NCBI GenBank assembly: GCA_017644045.1
Contig: JAEPMI010000016.1
Span: 108,264 to 172,263, forward strand
DNA length: 64,000 nt
DNA from: Deltaproteobacteria bacterium
GTDB lineage: Bacteria > Myxococcota_A > Polyangia > Polyangiales > Houyiibacteriaceae
Direction: 5' to 3'
The notes beneath the pieces were generated by a model that saw nothing but the letters and a program-made list of their open reading frames with translations, ran no database searches and was not told where the DNA came from. This document shows, one piece after another, positions 27,971 through 36,430 of the stretch (position 1 is its first letter; each line of letters starts with the position of its first letter). The translations under genes were made by a program, and so were the position numbers.

Positions 27971-29317
27971 ATGACCCCGCCCTCGTTGACCGACCTCCGC
28001 CGCGCCCTCGCGGCGGGTGAGACCAGCGCCCGCGAGCTCCTCGACGCGGCGCTCGCGGCCGACCGCCACGACGCCTACCGACACGTCGACCCCGAGGCGT
28101 CGCGTGCCTACGCGAACGCCGCCGACGCCGCGCGGAAAGCAGGCATCGATCGCGGGCCGCTCATGGGCATCCCGGTGTCGATCAAGGACCTCTACGGCGT
28201 GCCCGGCTTCCCCACGACCGGTGGCACCGCGGTCCAGTTGCCGGAGCGCTTCGAGCGGCCGGGCCCGGTGGTGCAGCGAGCCATCGAGCAGCTCGCGGTC
28301 CCGACCGGAAAGACCCGCACGGTCGAGCTGGCCTTCGGCGGCATCGGGACCAACCCGCGCGGCACGCCCCGGAATCCCTGGGACGCGAAGGAGCATCGCG
28401 TGCCCGGCGGGTCGAGCGCCGGCGCGGGGGTCAGCCTGATCGAAGGCAGCGCGGCCCTCGCCTTCGGCACCGACACGGCCGGCAGCGTCCGCATCCCTGC
28501 CGCGTGGACCGGCACCGTCGGCCTGAAGACGACGGCTCGCCGCTGGTCGACCGAAGGCATCGTCCCCCTCAGTCGGACCCTCGACACGGCCGGCATCCTG
28601 ACCCGGACGGTCGCCGACGCCATCGTCGCCTTCGACGCCCTCGACCCACGCGACGACTCGGTGCCCGAGCGCGTCACCGCGGGCGTCCGCATCGGCCGTA
28701 GCGACGGTCTCGCCTGGGAGTCGCTCTCGCCCGGCGTCGGCGAGGCCGTCGAGCAGGCGCTCGGCGAGCTCATCGTGGCTGGCGCCACCCAGCATCGCCT
28801 CGAGCTCCCTTTCCTCAGCGAAGCCCAGGAGCTCTTCTCGATCGGCGGCCCGGTCGCCAGCGAGCTCTACCACTTCCTCACGACGCACCTCCCGGACCGG
28901 CTCGAGGCCCTGGACCCCCGCGTGCGCGCGCGCATCGGCGACGCCGGCAACCTGCCGGTCCACGAGTACCTTCGCCGCATCGATCGGCTGACCGAGCTGA
29001 ACGCCCTCGCCACCGACGCGCTGCGCGACGTCGACGTGCTCGTGATGCCCACGGTCGCCAACACGCCACCGACCGTCGCCTCCCTCGAGGAGCCCGGCCG
29101 CTACGCGGAGGAGAACCTGCTCTGCCTGCGGAACACGTGCTTCGCGAGCTACCTCGGGCTCTGCGCCCTCTCGATGCCGGCCGGCAAGGACGCCGCCGGG
29201 ATGCCCGTCGGGCTCATGCTCATGGCGCGGCCCTTCCAGGAAGCCCACCTGCTCGCCGTCGCCCGCGCGTTCGAGCGCACGCTCGGCACCAGCGCCCAGC
29301 GCCTCGGTTCCCCCTAG
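27971..29317 (+). CDS. Amidase (amidase signature family)
   Basis: This is a 448-residue amidase-signature hydrolase. The Ser-cisSer-Lys triad region is visible: Lys in GIPVSIKDLYGV, the glycine/serine loop VPGGSSAGAGVSL, and the nucleophile loop GTDTAGSVRIPAAW. The C-terminal LPAGK-like motif appears as LSMPAGKDAAGMPVGLMLMARP. GatA is unlikely because gatB and gatC are absent and the length is short. Expected activity is hydrolysis of an amide C-N bond in the cytoplasm. It starts 8 nt after the permease stop. Confidence 0.9.
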   Translation: MTPPSLTDLRRALAAGETSARELLDAALAADRHDAYRHVDPEASRAYANAADAARKAGIDRGPLMGIPVSIKDLYGVPGFPTTGGTAVQLPERFERPGPVVQRAIEQLAVPTGKTRTVELAFGGIGTNPRGTPRNPWDAKEHRVPGGSSAGAGVSLIEGSAALAFGTDTAGSVRIPAAWTGTVGLKTTARRWSTEGIVPLSRTLDTAGILTRTVADAIVAFDALDPRDDSVPERVTAGVRIGRSDGLAWESLSPGVGEAVEQALGELIVAGATQHRLELPFLSEAQELFSIGGPVASELYHFLTTHLPDRLEALDPRVRARIGDAGNLPVHEYLRRIDRLTELNALATDALRDVDVLVMPTVANTPPTVASLEEPGRYAEENLLCLRNTCFASYLGLCALSMPAGKDAAGMPVGLMLMARPFQEAHLLAVARAFERTLGTSAQRLGSP

Positions 29318-29350
29318 CCCCCTGCTAAACCCGACGGGGCCGATGTTCTC

Positions 29351-29516
29351 TTGTTCTCGCACAGAGCCACGAAGAGCACGAAGGTTCACAAAGGGTTTGG
29401 TGGGGACGTCGACGTGGCCGCCGCGTTGACCGACGACGTCGTCGTCGACGCCGCCGCATGACCAATCAAATCTCTTTGTGGAACTCTGTGTTCTTCGTGC
29501 CTTTGTGCGAGAACAA
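29351..29516. repeat. Long imperfect inverted repeat between convergent genes
   Basis: Arms of about 44-45 nt (29351-29394 and 29472-29516) are mostly complementary, for example TTGTTCTCGCACA at the left end against TGTGCGAGAACAA at the right. The 77-nt centre includes the 12-nt palindrome GACGACGTCGTC. The arms are much more A/T- and G/A-rich than the surroundings and resemble the CTTTGTG/CACAAAG repeat type scattered through many genomes. It lies between the amidase and sulfatase 3' ends, so it could act as a bidirectional terminator or be a non-autonomous mobile repeat. Confidence 0.7.
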
Positions 29517-29602
29517 AAACCCAGCGGGTTGGACTGAAGGACGGAACGAGGAACGCCGGCCCGCGTGAGCAGACCGGCGTCTCGAGTGGTGCGCGGTGAG
29601 CG

Positions 29603-31867
29603 CTAGTTGAGGTAGCCGAGCTCGCGCAGCTGCTGCTGCAGCTCGTCGTCCATCTGGACGTCGCCGGCCGTGTGCCGCTGGCCGCGACGCTGGGTGGCGT
29701 CCATCCAGTGGCTGCGGTCCGTCGCGCCGAGGAACTGGCCCTGCATGATGCGCAGGTAACGCGCGGCGATCGGGTGGCTGACCAGATCGAGCTGGGTCTG
29801 CTCGCCCGGGTCGCGCTCGAGGTCGAAGAGGCTGCTGGTGAGGTTGCCGCGGATGATCAGCTTCCACGGACCGCCGACCATGACGCGGCGCTCGTCGAGG
29901 AACTCGCTCATCGCGACCTCCGGACCGCTGCGGGTTCCGCCGTGGATGAGCGGCAGGAGGCTGCGGCCGGCGATGTCGCCCATGGGCGGGAGTCCCGCGA
30001 GCTCGAGAACGGTCGGCGCGAGGTCGAGGGTGCTCACCGTGGTGCCGATGCGGCCGGCCGGGACCGAGCCCGGCGCGTGCACGAGGAAGGGCACGTGGAG
30101 CAGCTCCTGATAGACCGAGTGGCCGTGGCCCCAGGAGCCGTGCTCGTCGAACTCCTCGCCATGGTCGGCGACGAAGACGAAGACGGTGTTCTCCCAGAGG
30201 CCGTTGTCCTTCAGCCGCTGGATGAAGCTGCCCATGTGGCGGTCGTGCTGGGTGATCTCGCCGTCGTGGAGGGCCTGGAGGCGCTGCACGTCGCTCGGCG
30301 TGAAGGTCACGCGGGGCGGGTTGCGCTTGGCGTCGTGCAGGAGCTCGCCGGTCATGCGCGGTCGCACCTGACCGTCGTAGTCGGAGCGCGAGTCGTACAT
30401 CGAGACGAACTCCTGCTCCGGGTCGTAGGGCACGTGCGGGTCGATGGTGTGCACGTAGAGGAAGAAGCGCTCGTCCTTGTGCGCGACCGCCCAGTCGCCC
30501 GCCTCGCGGAAGACGTCCTCGGCCTCACTGCTCGCGCCCGCTTCGCGGATGTAGTTCTTGTAGTGGTCCCAGCCCTGGTCGAAGCCGAAGCGGTCCGAGA
30601 TGTATCCGTTGGCGATGAGACCCGCGGTCGCGAAGCCGTTCCGCTCGAAGTGCTCCGAGATCATCGTCGCCTCGTCGCTGAGCACCGCGCCCTGCGTCCG
30701 CGCGCCGTGGTCCATCGGGTGGAGGCCGGTCAAAATCGCGCCGACGGCGGGCTTGGTCCAGTTCTCCGTGGACTGGGCGCGCGCGAAGACGGCGCTGTCC
30801 TCGGCGAGCTCGTCGAGCACCGGCGTACGGACGCGGCTGCTCGGGTTGAAGACCTTCAGCTTGGAGGCGCGGAGCGTGTCGACGAGCACGACGACGACGT
30901 TCTGCGCGGGCTCGATCTCCGGCTCGGCCCGCGGCGCGACCCCGATGCGGGGCTCACCCCAGGCCACGCGTCCTTCGCCGCCGGTACCCTCGAGGGTCAG
31001 CCGAACGACCTTGCCCGCGTAGTCGCTGATATCGACCTGAGCCTCGTGCCACTCGCCGGTGAGCGAGCGCTCGAAGATCTGTCGCGCCGAGCCGCCCTCC
31101 GGCTCGATCGTGATCCGCGCGGTACCACCCGCGGCACCCTCCTGGGCGACGGCGAAGAGGAGCTTGCCGGCTTCGGGGACCTCCACGTAGTAGCGAAGTG
31201 ACGCTGGCGTACCGAGCGTGATCGCGTTCTTCTCGACCTCGCCCATCATCGCGGCGCCGGTGTAGGTGCCCCAGTCCGGCGGGAGCAGCTCGTCGCTCGG
31301 CGCGGCGCTGCCCTCGGTCACGCGGACCGACGCCAGCTGCACCGAGACGTCCTCGCCGCCGATGTTGGTCACGCCGCCGAAGCTGAGCAGGAGCTGGTTG
31401 TCGCCGGCCTGCAGGTGCTCCGCCGGGATCGCGAAGCCGACGGTCTGCCAGCTCTCGCCCTCGAAGAAGACCGACTGGATCGCCTCACCGTTGATGTAGG
31501 GCGACACCGCTCGCGTCCCGCGGGGCCGCAGCTGCAGCGTCACATAGCGCGGGCTGGCCTCGTCGAGGTGGAAGAAGATCCGTCCGCGGCGACCCGCGTT
31601 CGCGAAGGTGCGGTCGCCGTCGTGGCCTCGACCACCCCAACCCGCGTTCCAGTCGCCGACGGTGTACTTGTTTTGCGCAGGTGTGCCGAAGTCGATGTAG
31701 AGGCCCTGGCGGTCGATGTCCGCCAAGTGCGCCATCGCCAGCAGATCCAGCTGCGTGTCGAAGGCTCCGCCCGCGCCGCCTTCGGCAGCACCGCCCTCGT
31801 CGTCGTCACAACCAACCCATTGCACGGCCACCATGGCCGCGAGGAAGAGCTTCGCCCAGCGCTTCAT
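29603..31867 (-). CDS. Sulfatase-superfamily lipoprotein with Thr at the nucleophile position
   Basis: This is a 754-residue lipoprotein from the ATG at 31867 (signal LFLAAMVAVQWVGC); the longer frame to 31945 has no signal-like N-terminus. Residues ~40-330 are beta-rich, with jelly-roll-like segments. Residues ~335-720 form an alkaline-phosphatase/sulfatase domain with metal motifs VVVVLVDTLRASKL and FVADHGEEFDEHGSWGHGH. The formylglycine motif C/S-x-P-x-R is replaced by WTKPAVGAILTG. Thr there is used by LtaS-type phosphoglycerol transferases, so classic sulfatase activity is unlikely. Divergent from the Cys-rich lipoprotein. Confidence 0.85.
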   Translation of the reverse strand: MKRWAKLFLAAMVAVQWVGCDDDEGGAAEGGAGGAFDTQLDLLAMAHLADIDRQGLYIDFGTPAQNKYTVGDWNAGWGGRGHDGDRTFANAGRRGRIFFHLDEASPRYVTLQLRPRGTRAVSPYINGEAIQSVFFEGESWQTVGFAIPAEHLQAGDNQLLLSFGGVTNIGGEDVSVQLASVRVTEGSAAPSDELLPPDWGTYTGAAMMGEVEKNAITLGTPASLRYYVEVPEAGKLLFAVAQEGAAGGTARITIEPEGGSARQIFERSLTGEWHEAQVDISDYAGKVVRLTLEGTGGEGRVAWGEPRIGVAPRAEPEIEPAQNVVVVLVDTLRASKLKVFNPSSRVRTPVLDELAEDSAVFARAQSTENWTKPAVGAILTGLHPMDHGARTQGAVLSDEATMISEHFERNGFATAGLIANGYISDRFGFDQGWDHYKNYIREAGASSEAEDVFREAGDWAVAHKDERFFLYVHTIDPHVPYDPEQEFVSMYDSRSDYDGQVRPRMTGELLHDAKRNPPRVTFTPSDVQRLQALHDGEITQHDRHMGSFIQRLKDNGLWENTVFVFVADHGEEFDEHGSWGHGHSVYQELLHVPFLVHAPGSVPAGRIGTTVSTLDLAPTVLELAGLPPMGDIAGRSLLPLIHGGTRSGPEVAMSEFLDERRVMVGGPWKLIIRGNLTSSLFDLERDPGEQTQLDLVSHPIAARYLRIMQGQFLGATDRSHWMDATQRRGQRHTAGDVQMDDELQQQLRELGYLN

Positions 31868-32088
31868 CCCGTGCCTCCGCCCCCATCTCGGGGGGTCTCT
31901 CGTTGCAGTCTCACGGGACGATGCCCGCACCTTCGGCGCTATCACGCACCCCTCCGCAGACCAAAAAAACGGCGTTGCGCAGGGATGCCCCGCCGACTAG
32001 GTTTCCCGCGATTGCCGGCGCCACTGGGGAGGGGCCCGTCCGATCGCTGACGTCACCCCTGCCTTCGCGCGGGACACACGAGGATCCG

Positions 32089-33663
32089 ATGACCTTTCGC
32101 TTCGCCCTTCCCTTCCTTTGTCTGATCGCTCTCGCCGGCCTGGTCGGCTGTGGCGAGTCGAGCACCGTCGAGGACGCCTCGATTCGCTTCGACGCCACCC
32201 CGCAGCCGGACCTCGGCCCGCCCGACCTCGGCCCGGTCCCGCCCGGTCCCGGCGCGGCGTGCAGCAGCGATGCGGACTGCGACGGCGCCTCGTGCATCCT
32301 CGACGAAGAGTGGCGCGACGGGTACTGCACCTCCGATTGCGCGACGAACGAAGACTGCGGTGAGGACGGCACCTGCGTCGCCAGCGGTGGTGGCTCGAAC
32401 CTCTGCCTCGCCAACTGCGATCCCGACGACCCCGCTTCCTGTCGCCCGGGCTACGGCTGCACGACCGGGACGATCGGCACCGTTTGCATTCCCGGCTGCA
32501 GCTCCGACGCCGACTGCGAAGGCGGCCTGGAGTGTGCCGTCGGTAGCGGGGACTTCGGCGAAGGCACCTGCTTCGACCCCGACTCCGCGGTCGGCGACGA
32601 GTGCGCGGAAGATGACGAGTGCCCCGTCGGCGGCTTCTGCCTCGCCGAGGACTTCGCCGGCTGGCCCGGCGGCGCCTGCATCACCACCGACTGTGACTAC
32701 GCCTCGGGCATGGGCTGTGGCGAAGGCGCCGTCTGCGCCGAGGGCAACTTCGGCGGACTCTGCCTCGCGGGATGCGAGACCGACGACGATTGCCGCGACA
32801 GCTACGGGTGCGTCGCCGATGGCACCTACCCCGACCGCATGACCTGTCGCCCGGCCTGCACCAGCGACGACGCGTGTGCGGGCAGCTCGGTCTGCAACCC
32901 CGCCCTCGGAACCTGCGACGATCCCTTCTCCGATGGTCTGCTGGGCGAGGCCTGCGGCCGCGGCATCGGCCCCTGCACCGGCGGCACTTGCCTCCGCGAG
33001 TTCGACACCGGCCTTCCCGGCGCCTTCTGCACGTACGTGGGGTGCACCCTCGGCCCGGACGCCGACGACGGCTGCCCGGCCGATGGTGTCTGCGTGGAGG
33101 GCTCGGGCGAGAACCTGTGCTTCGCGAGCTGCGAGGACGACGACGACTGCCGCGCCGGATACGCCTGCCGACCGGTGGACGAGGACGACGCCACGCGCGG
33201 CATGGGCTGCTTCGCCGCGTGCGAGAACGACTCGGTCTGCGCCAACGACGACTTCAGCTGCAACGTCGGGACCGGCCTCTGCACGGAAGCGTTCGAGTCC
33301 GCGCGCCTCGGCGAGCCCTGCGAGGACCTCGAGGACTGCCCCGGCGGCCTCTGCCTCGACGAGGCCGGCGAGGGCTGGCCCGCCGGCACCTGCGCCGCGC
33401 CCGGCTGCCCGCTGACCATGGACGCCACCGGCCAGCTCTGCCCGAGCGCCGGCGTGTGCGTCGACGACGGCGACGACGACGACCTCGGCTACTGCCTCAT
33501 CGCCTGCACCACCGACACCACCAGCTGCCGCCCGGGCTACGCCTGCGTGGCGCTCGGCGGAGGCACCGACGGCGCCTGCCAGCCGGCCTGCGACGGTGAC
33601 GACGACTGCGGCACCGGTCGCACCTGCGAGCTTGCCACCGGGCTCTGCATCAGCGGCACCTGA
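32089..33663 (+). CDS. Cys-rich repeat lipoprotein
   Basis: This is a 524-residue lipoprotein (signal LCLIALAGLVGC) with a Pro/Asp tether. It then has many short disulfide-type repeats of the form C-SSDADC-DGASC, CRPGYGCTTG, CSSDADCEGGLEC, CRAGYACRP and CDGDDDCGTGRTC. The spacing resembles Dickkopf/EGF-like or DUF7107-type Cys modules common in Myxococcota surface proteins. Dozens of Cys residues in C-x4-6-C patterns point to an extracytoplasmic disulfide-bonded rod. No catalytic motif is seen; adhesion or scaffolding is a guess. It has its own upstream region, divergent from the sulfatase. Confidence 0.75.
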   Translation: MTFRFALPFLCLIALAGLVGCGESSTVEDASIRFDATPQPDLGPPDLGPVPPGPGAACSSDADCDGASCILDEEWRDGYCTSDCATNEDCGEDGTCVASGGGSNLCLANCDPDDPASCRPGYGCTTGTIGTVCIPGCSSDADCEGGLECAVGSGDFGEGTCFDPDSAVGDECAEDDECPVGGFCLAEDFAGWPGGACITTDCDYASGMGCGEGAVCAEGNFGGLCLAGCETDDDCRDSYGCVADGTYPDRMTCRPACTSDDACAGSSVCNPALGTCDDPFSDGLLGEACGRGIGPCTGGTCLREFDTGLPGAFCTYVGCTLGPDADDGCPADGVCVEGSGENLCFASCEDDDDCRAGYACRPVDEDDATRGMGCFAACENDSVCANDDFSCNVGTGLCTEAFESARLGEPCEDLEDCPGGLCLDEAGEGWPAGTCAAPGCPLTMDATGQLCPSAGVCVDDGDDDDLGYCLIACTTDTTSCRPGYACVALGGGTDGACQPACDGDDDCGTGRTCELATGLCISGT

Positions 33664-33668
33664 GCTTC

Positions 33669-33696
33669 GCCGGATGAGCGCGCGCGCTCATCCGGC
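33669..33696. terminator. 28-nt perfect palindrome, bidirectional terminator
   Basis: The whole stretch equals its own reverse complement, with the 13-nt arm GCCGGATGAGCGC on each side of a GC centre. It starts 5 nt after the Cys-rich lipoprotein stop and overlaps the last codons of the convergent histidine kinase. There is no T tract on either strand, so it would be a T-poor hairpin terminator. Confidence 0.65.
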
Positions 33697-35286
33697 GTCA
33701 CTCGGCCCGTCCGTGGGGAGCGTGAGCGCGAAGCGCCCACCGCCGTGCGAGAGCACCTCGTAGCGGAGCGCTCCACCGTTCGCCTCGACCAGGCCGCGCG
33801 CGAGCGCGAGTCCCAGGCCGAGACCGACCACTCGCTGTCCCGACGGCGCGCGCACGGCGCGCAGCGCCTCGAAGATCCGCTGCGCGTCCTCCCCCGGCAG
33901 ATCCGCCGCACGAATGTCGACCAGGACCTGCCCCTCTTCCACGCGACGCACGGCGAGCACGATCACTCCGCGTCGGACCATGCGACCCACGTGGATCAGG
34001 ATGCCAGCCAGCGCCTGGACCACCCGGTCCGCGTCGACGTGGACCGGAGGGAGCCCGGGCTCGAGCTGTGGCTCGAGACCGACGCCGTCGTTTCGGAGGC
34101 GCGTTCGGGCCTCGCCGATGGCGTTGCCGAGGAGGGTCACCATGGGCACCCAGTCCTTGTCGACCGGGAGCCTGCCCGCTTCGAGCCGGGCCGTGTCGAG
34201 GATGTCGGTGACCAGCCGTGAGAGGTCTTCGCCGGCCGTCCGGATCGCTGCGACGCTCTCGAGCTGACCCGGGTCGAGCGGACCATCCAGCCCGTCGGCG
34301 AGCACCTCCGCGAAGCCCGTGATCGAGTTCAGCGGGCTCCGGAGGTCGTGACTCATCAACGCCATGAACCGGGTCTTGAGCGCCCGCGCCTGTCCGACGC
34401 TCTCCCGCGCACGCTCCTCGGCGCGGGCCATCTCGCCGTAGCGCTCCGTCAGCCGCGCGACCGCCTCGGCGACCGGCTCGCTCGACGTCGCGCGCATCCG
34501 TTTCGGCGGCGCCGGCACGACCGATCCGGGGACCCACGCATCGCCCGCGGCCGCGAGCGCCGCGTAGGCCTTCAGGTCCGTCAGGTCGGCGACGACCAGC
34601 CGCCCGAGAGAGCGACCGCGAAGGTAGAGGGCCCCGGCGACGACCAACGCGATGACGAAGACACCGATGGGCGGGATGAACGCGACCCTCGCCGCGAGCG
34701 TCGCGCCCACGAGGGTGGTGACCGCGAACGCCACCGACGCGAGCCGCGCACCGAAGGTGTTCGCGAGAAAGCGCCGCGTCGGCAGCTCCACATCCGAAGG
34801 AGCGACCCGATCGGTCGTCGCGCCGAGCACGGAGCGCCAGGCCACGCCGGCGCGAAGGCCTGCGGCCTGGAGCGCTGCGAACGTGGCGAGAGAGAAGAGC
34901 GCTCCCTCGCGCGGGCCGATGTCGAGCGGTCGCCCGACCGTGATTCCGAAGAGGGCGATGGCCACGCCTCCGGTCGTCGTCAGCGTCACGACCCGCGGCG
35001 CGACCAAGAGCCGACCCACGCTGGGGCCGGGCGGAACGCGCTTGCCCTCGAGCGCGGCCTCCACGCGACGCACGCCCTGGAGGGTCCACGCGAGCCCACC
35101 CACGGTCACCAACGCCGCGCATGCCAGCACGAGAAGCAGCGCGAGCGCGCCACTCGGCAACTCGATGTCGAGCACGGGAAGCGCACCGAACGCGACGAGC
35201 GCACCGACGCCTGCCCAGGTGCTCCAGGCCGTCATCAGGCGGAGCGCGAGCTTCGTGGGGGTCTGCTTCGCGGGCGAAGGTTTCAC
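33688..35286 (-). CDS. Membrane histidine kinase-like protein with degenerate ATP-binding boxes
   Basis: This is a 532-residue protein. The first ~250 residues hold about six hydrophobic helices with no known sensor motif. The dimerisation helix keeps an intact H-box (LMSHDLRSPLNSITGFAEVL). In the catalytic domain the N-box lacks its Asn (AGILIHVGRMVRRG), and the G1 DxGxG is AADLPGED. Only a Gly-rich G2-like stretch (GLGLGLALARGLVE) remains. ATP binding is therefore doubtful, and it may act as a partner or phosphatase-like subunit of the kinase encoded just upstream. The GTG at 35286 overlaps that gene's TGA (GTGA). No response regulator is adjacent. Confidence 0.8.
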   Translation of the reverse strand: MKPSPAKQTPTKLALRLMTAWSTWAGVGALVAFGALPVLDIELPSGALALLLVLACAALVTVGGLAWTLQGVRRVEAALEGKRVPPGPSVGRLLVAPRVVTLTTTGGVAIALFGITVGRPLDIGPREGALFSLATFAALQAAGLRAGVAWRSVLGATTDRVAPSDVELPTRRFLANTFGARLASVAFAVTTLVGATLAARVAFIPPIGVFVIALVVAGALYLRGRSLGRLVVADLTDLKAYAALAAAGDAWVPGSVVPAPPKRMRATSSEPVAEAVARLTERYGEMARAEERARESVGQARALKTRFMALMSHDLRSPLNSITGFAEVLADGLDGPLDPGQLESVAAIRTAGEDLSRLVTDILDTARLEAGRLPVDKDWVPMVTLLGNAIGEARTRLRNDGVGLEPQLEPGLPPVHVDADRVVQALAGILIHVGRMVRRGVIVLAVRRVEEGQVLVDIRAADLPGEDAQRIFEALRAVRAPSGQRVVGLGLGLALARGLVEANGGALRYEVLSHGGGRFALTLPTDGPSDAG

Positions 35287-36425
35287 GACGATGGCCCCCG
35301 CGACTCGGCGCCCATGGGCCCAGCGACCGGCAGACGCACGGTGAAGACCGTTCCCTCGCCGGGCTCGCTCCAGAGCACGATGCGCCCCTCGTGGAGCTCG
35401 ACGAGGCCACGTGCGATGGCGAGACCGAGCCCGGCCCCGACGCGTCGACGTCGCTTCCCGTTCGGCTCGGGTGCCTGGAGGAACTCGTCGAAGATCGTCG
35501 CCTGCACGTCCTCCGGGATCCCGACCCCCGTGTCGCGCACCTCGACGACGATGGTCGGCTCGCTCGCGCGGACCACGACCTCCACCCGCCCGCGCTCGGT
35601 GAACTTCACCGCGTTGGCGACCAGGTTGGTGAAGACCTGTCGCAGCCGCTTCGGATCGCCCAGGAGGAGGGTCTCGTCGGGCGCGTCCAGGGCCAGGGTC
35701 AGCTCCTTGCCGCGCGCCTGCGGTCGCTGCTCCGTCACCACGTCCCGCAGGAGCTGGACCAGGTCCAGCTCCTCGATCTCCAGATCCAGCTGGTGCGAGA
35801 CCGCCGCGCTGAGATCCAGGACGTCGTCGAAGAGGCTCGCGAGGTGGGTGCCGGAGCTGAGGATGATCCGCGCGTCCTCCATCTGGTTCTTGGTCAGGGG
35901 CCCGTCGATTTCGCTGAGGAGCACGTCCGCGAAGCCGAGGATGGCGTTGAGCGGTGTGCGCAGCTCGTGGCGCACCGCCATCAGGAACGCGTCCTTCGCG
36001 GCGTCGGCTTCCTCGAGCTCGCGGCGCGCCGAGCGCTCGCGATCGAGCGCGGAGCGGAAGCTCGCGCGAAGCTGGTCGAGGGCCTTGGCCAGCGCGCCGA
36101 TCTCGTCGCGACGACGCAGGCGGAGGCGCGCCCGCGTGGGGTCGGCGGCCATGCGGCGGACGCCCTCGCCGAGGGCCGCGAGCTCCCGGTCCACGCCGCG
36201 AACCCAGGCTCGAACCACCACGCCGCCGATCACCGTGGCCACCACGCCGCCGGCGAGGACGCCCATCAGCGGGACCCATTCCGTCTTGGCCACCAGTGCG
36301 ATCGAGATCGCGACGACCGTGCACGTCGCGCCGAGCGCGAGGATCGCCCGGGTCGCGGCTCGGACGATCGGTACCGGACCCGCGGCGGGTCGGCTCTCGC
36401 GCTCCTCGCCTTGGGGGGTGCCCAT
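35283..36425 (-). CDS. Sensor histidine kinase with HAMP domain
   Basis: This is a 380-residue protein with two adjacent N-terminal TM helices (~25-75) and almost no periplasmic loop. A HAMP-like linker follows (VDRELAALGEGVRRMAADP, RRRDEIGALAKALDQL). The HisKA H-box is MAVRHELRTPLNAILGFADVL. The complete HATPase_c domain has N-box NLVANAVKFTERG, G1 DTGVGIPED and G2 VGAGLGLAIARGLVELH. It should be an active kinase sensing an intramembrane or cytoplasmic cue. It begins 5 nt after the GH15 stop and overlaps the second kinase gene by 4 nt, so all three are one operon. No response regulator is in view. Confidence 0.9.
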   Translation of the reverse strand: MGTPQGEERESRPAAGPVPIVRAATRAILALGATCTVVAISIALVAKTEWVPLMGVLAGGVVATVIGGVVVRAWVRGVDRELAALGEGVRRMAADPTRARLRLRRRDEIGALAKALDQLRASFRSALDRERSARRELEEADAAKDAFLMAVRHELRTPLNAILGFADVLLSEIDGPLTKNQMEDARIILSSGTHLASLFDDVLDLSAAVSHQLDLEIEELDLVQLLRDVVTEQRPQARGKELTLALDAPDETLLLGDPKRLRQVFTNLVANAVKFTERGRVEVVVRASEPTIVVEVRDTGVGIPEDVQATIFDEFLQAPEPNGKRRRRVGAGLGLAIARGLVELHEGRIVLWSEPGEGTVFTVRLPVAGPMGAESRGPSS

Positions 36426-36430
36426 GGTGC

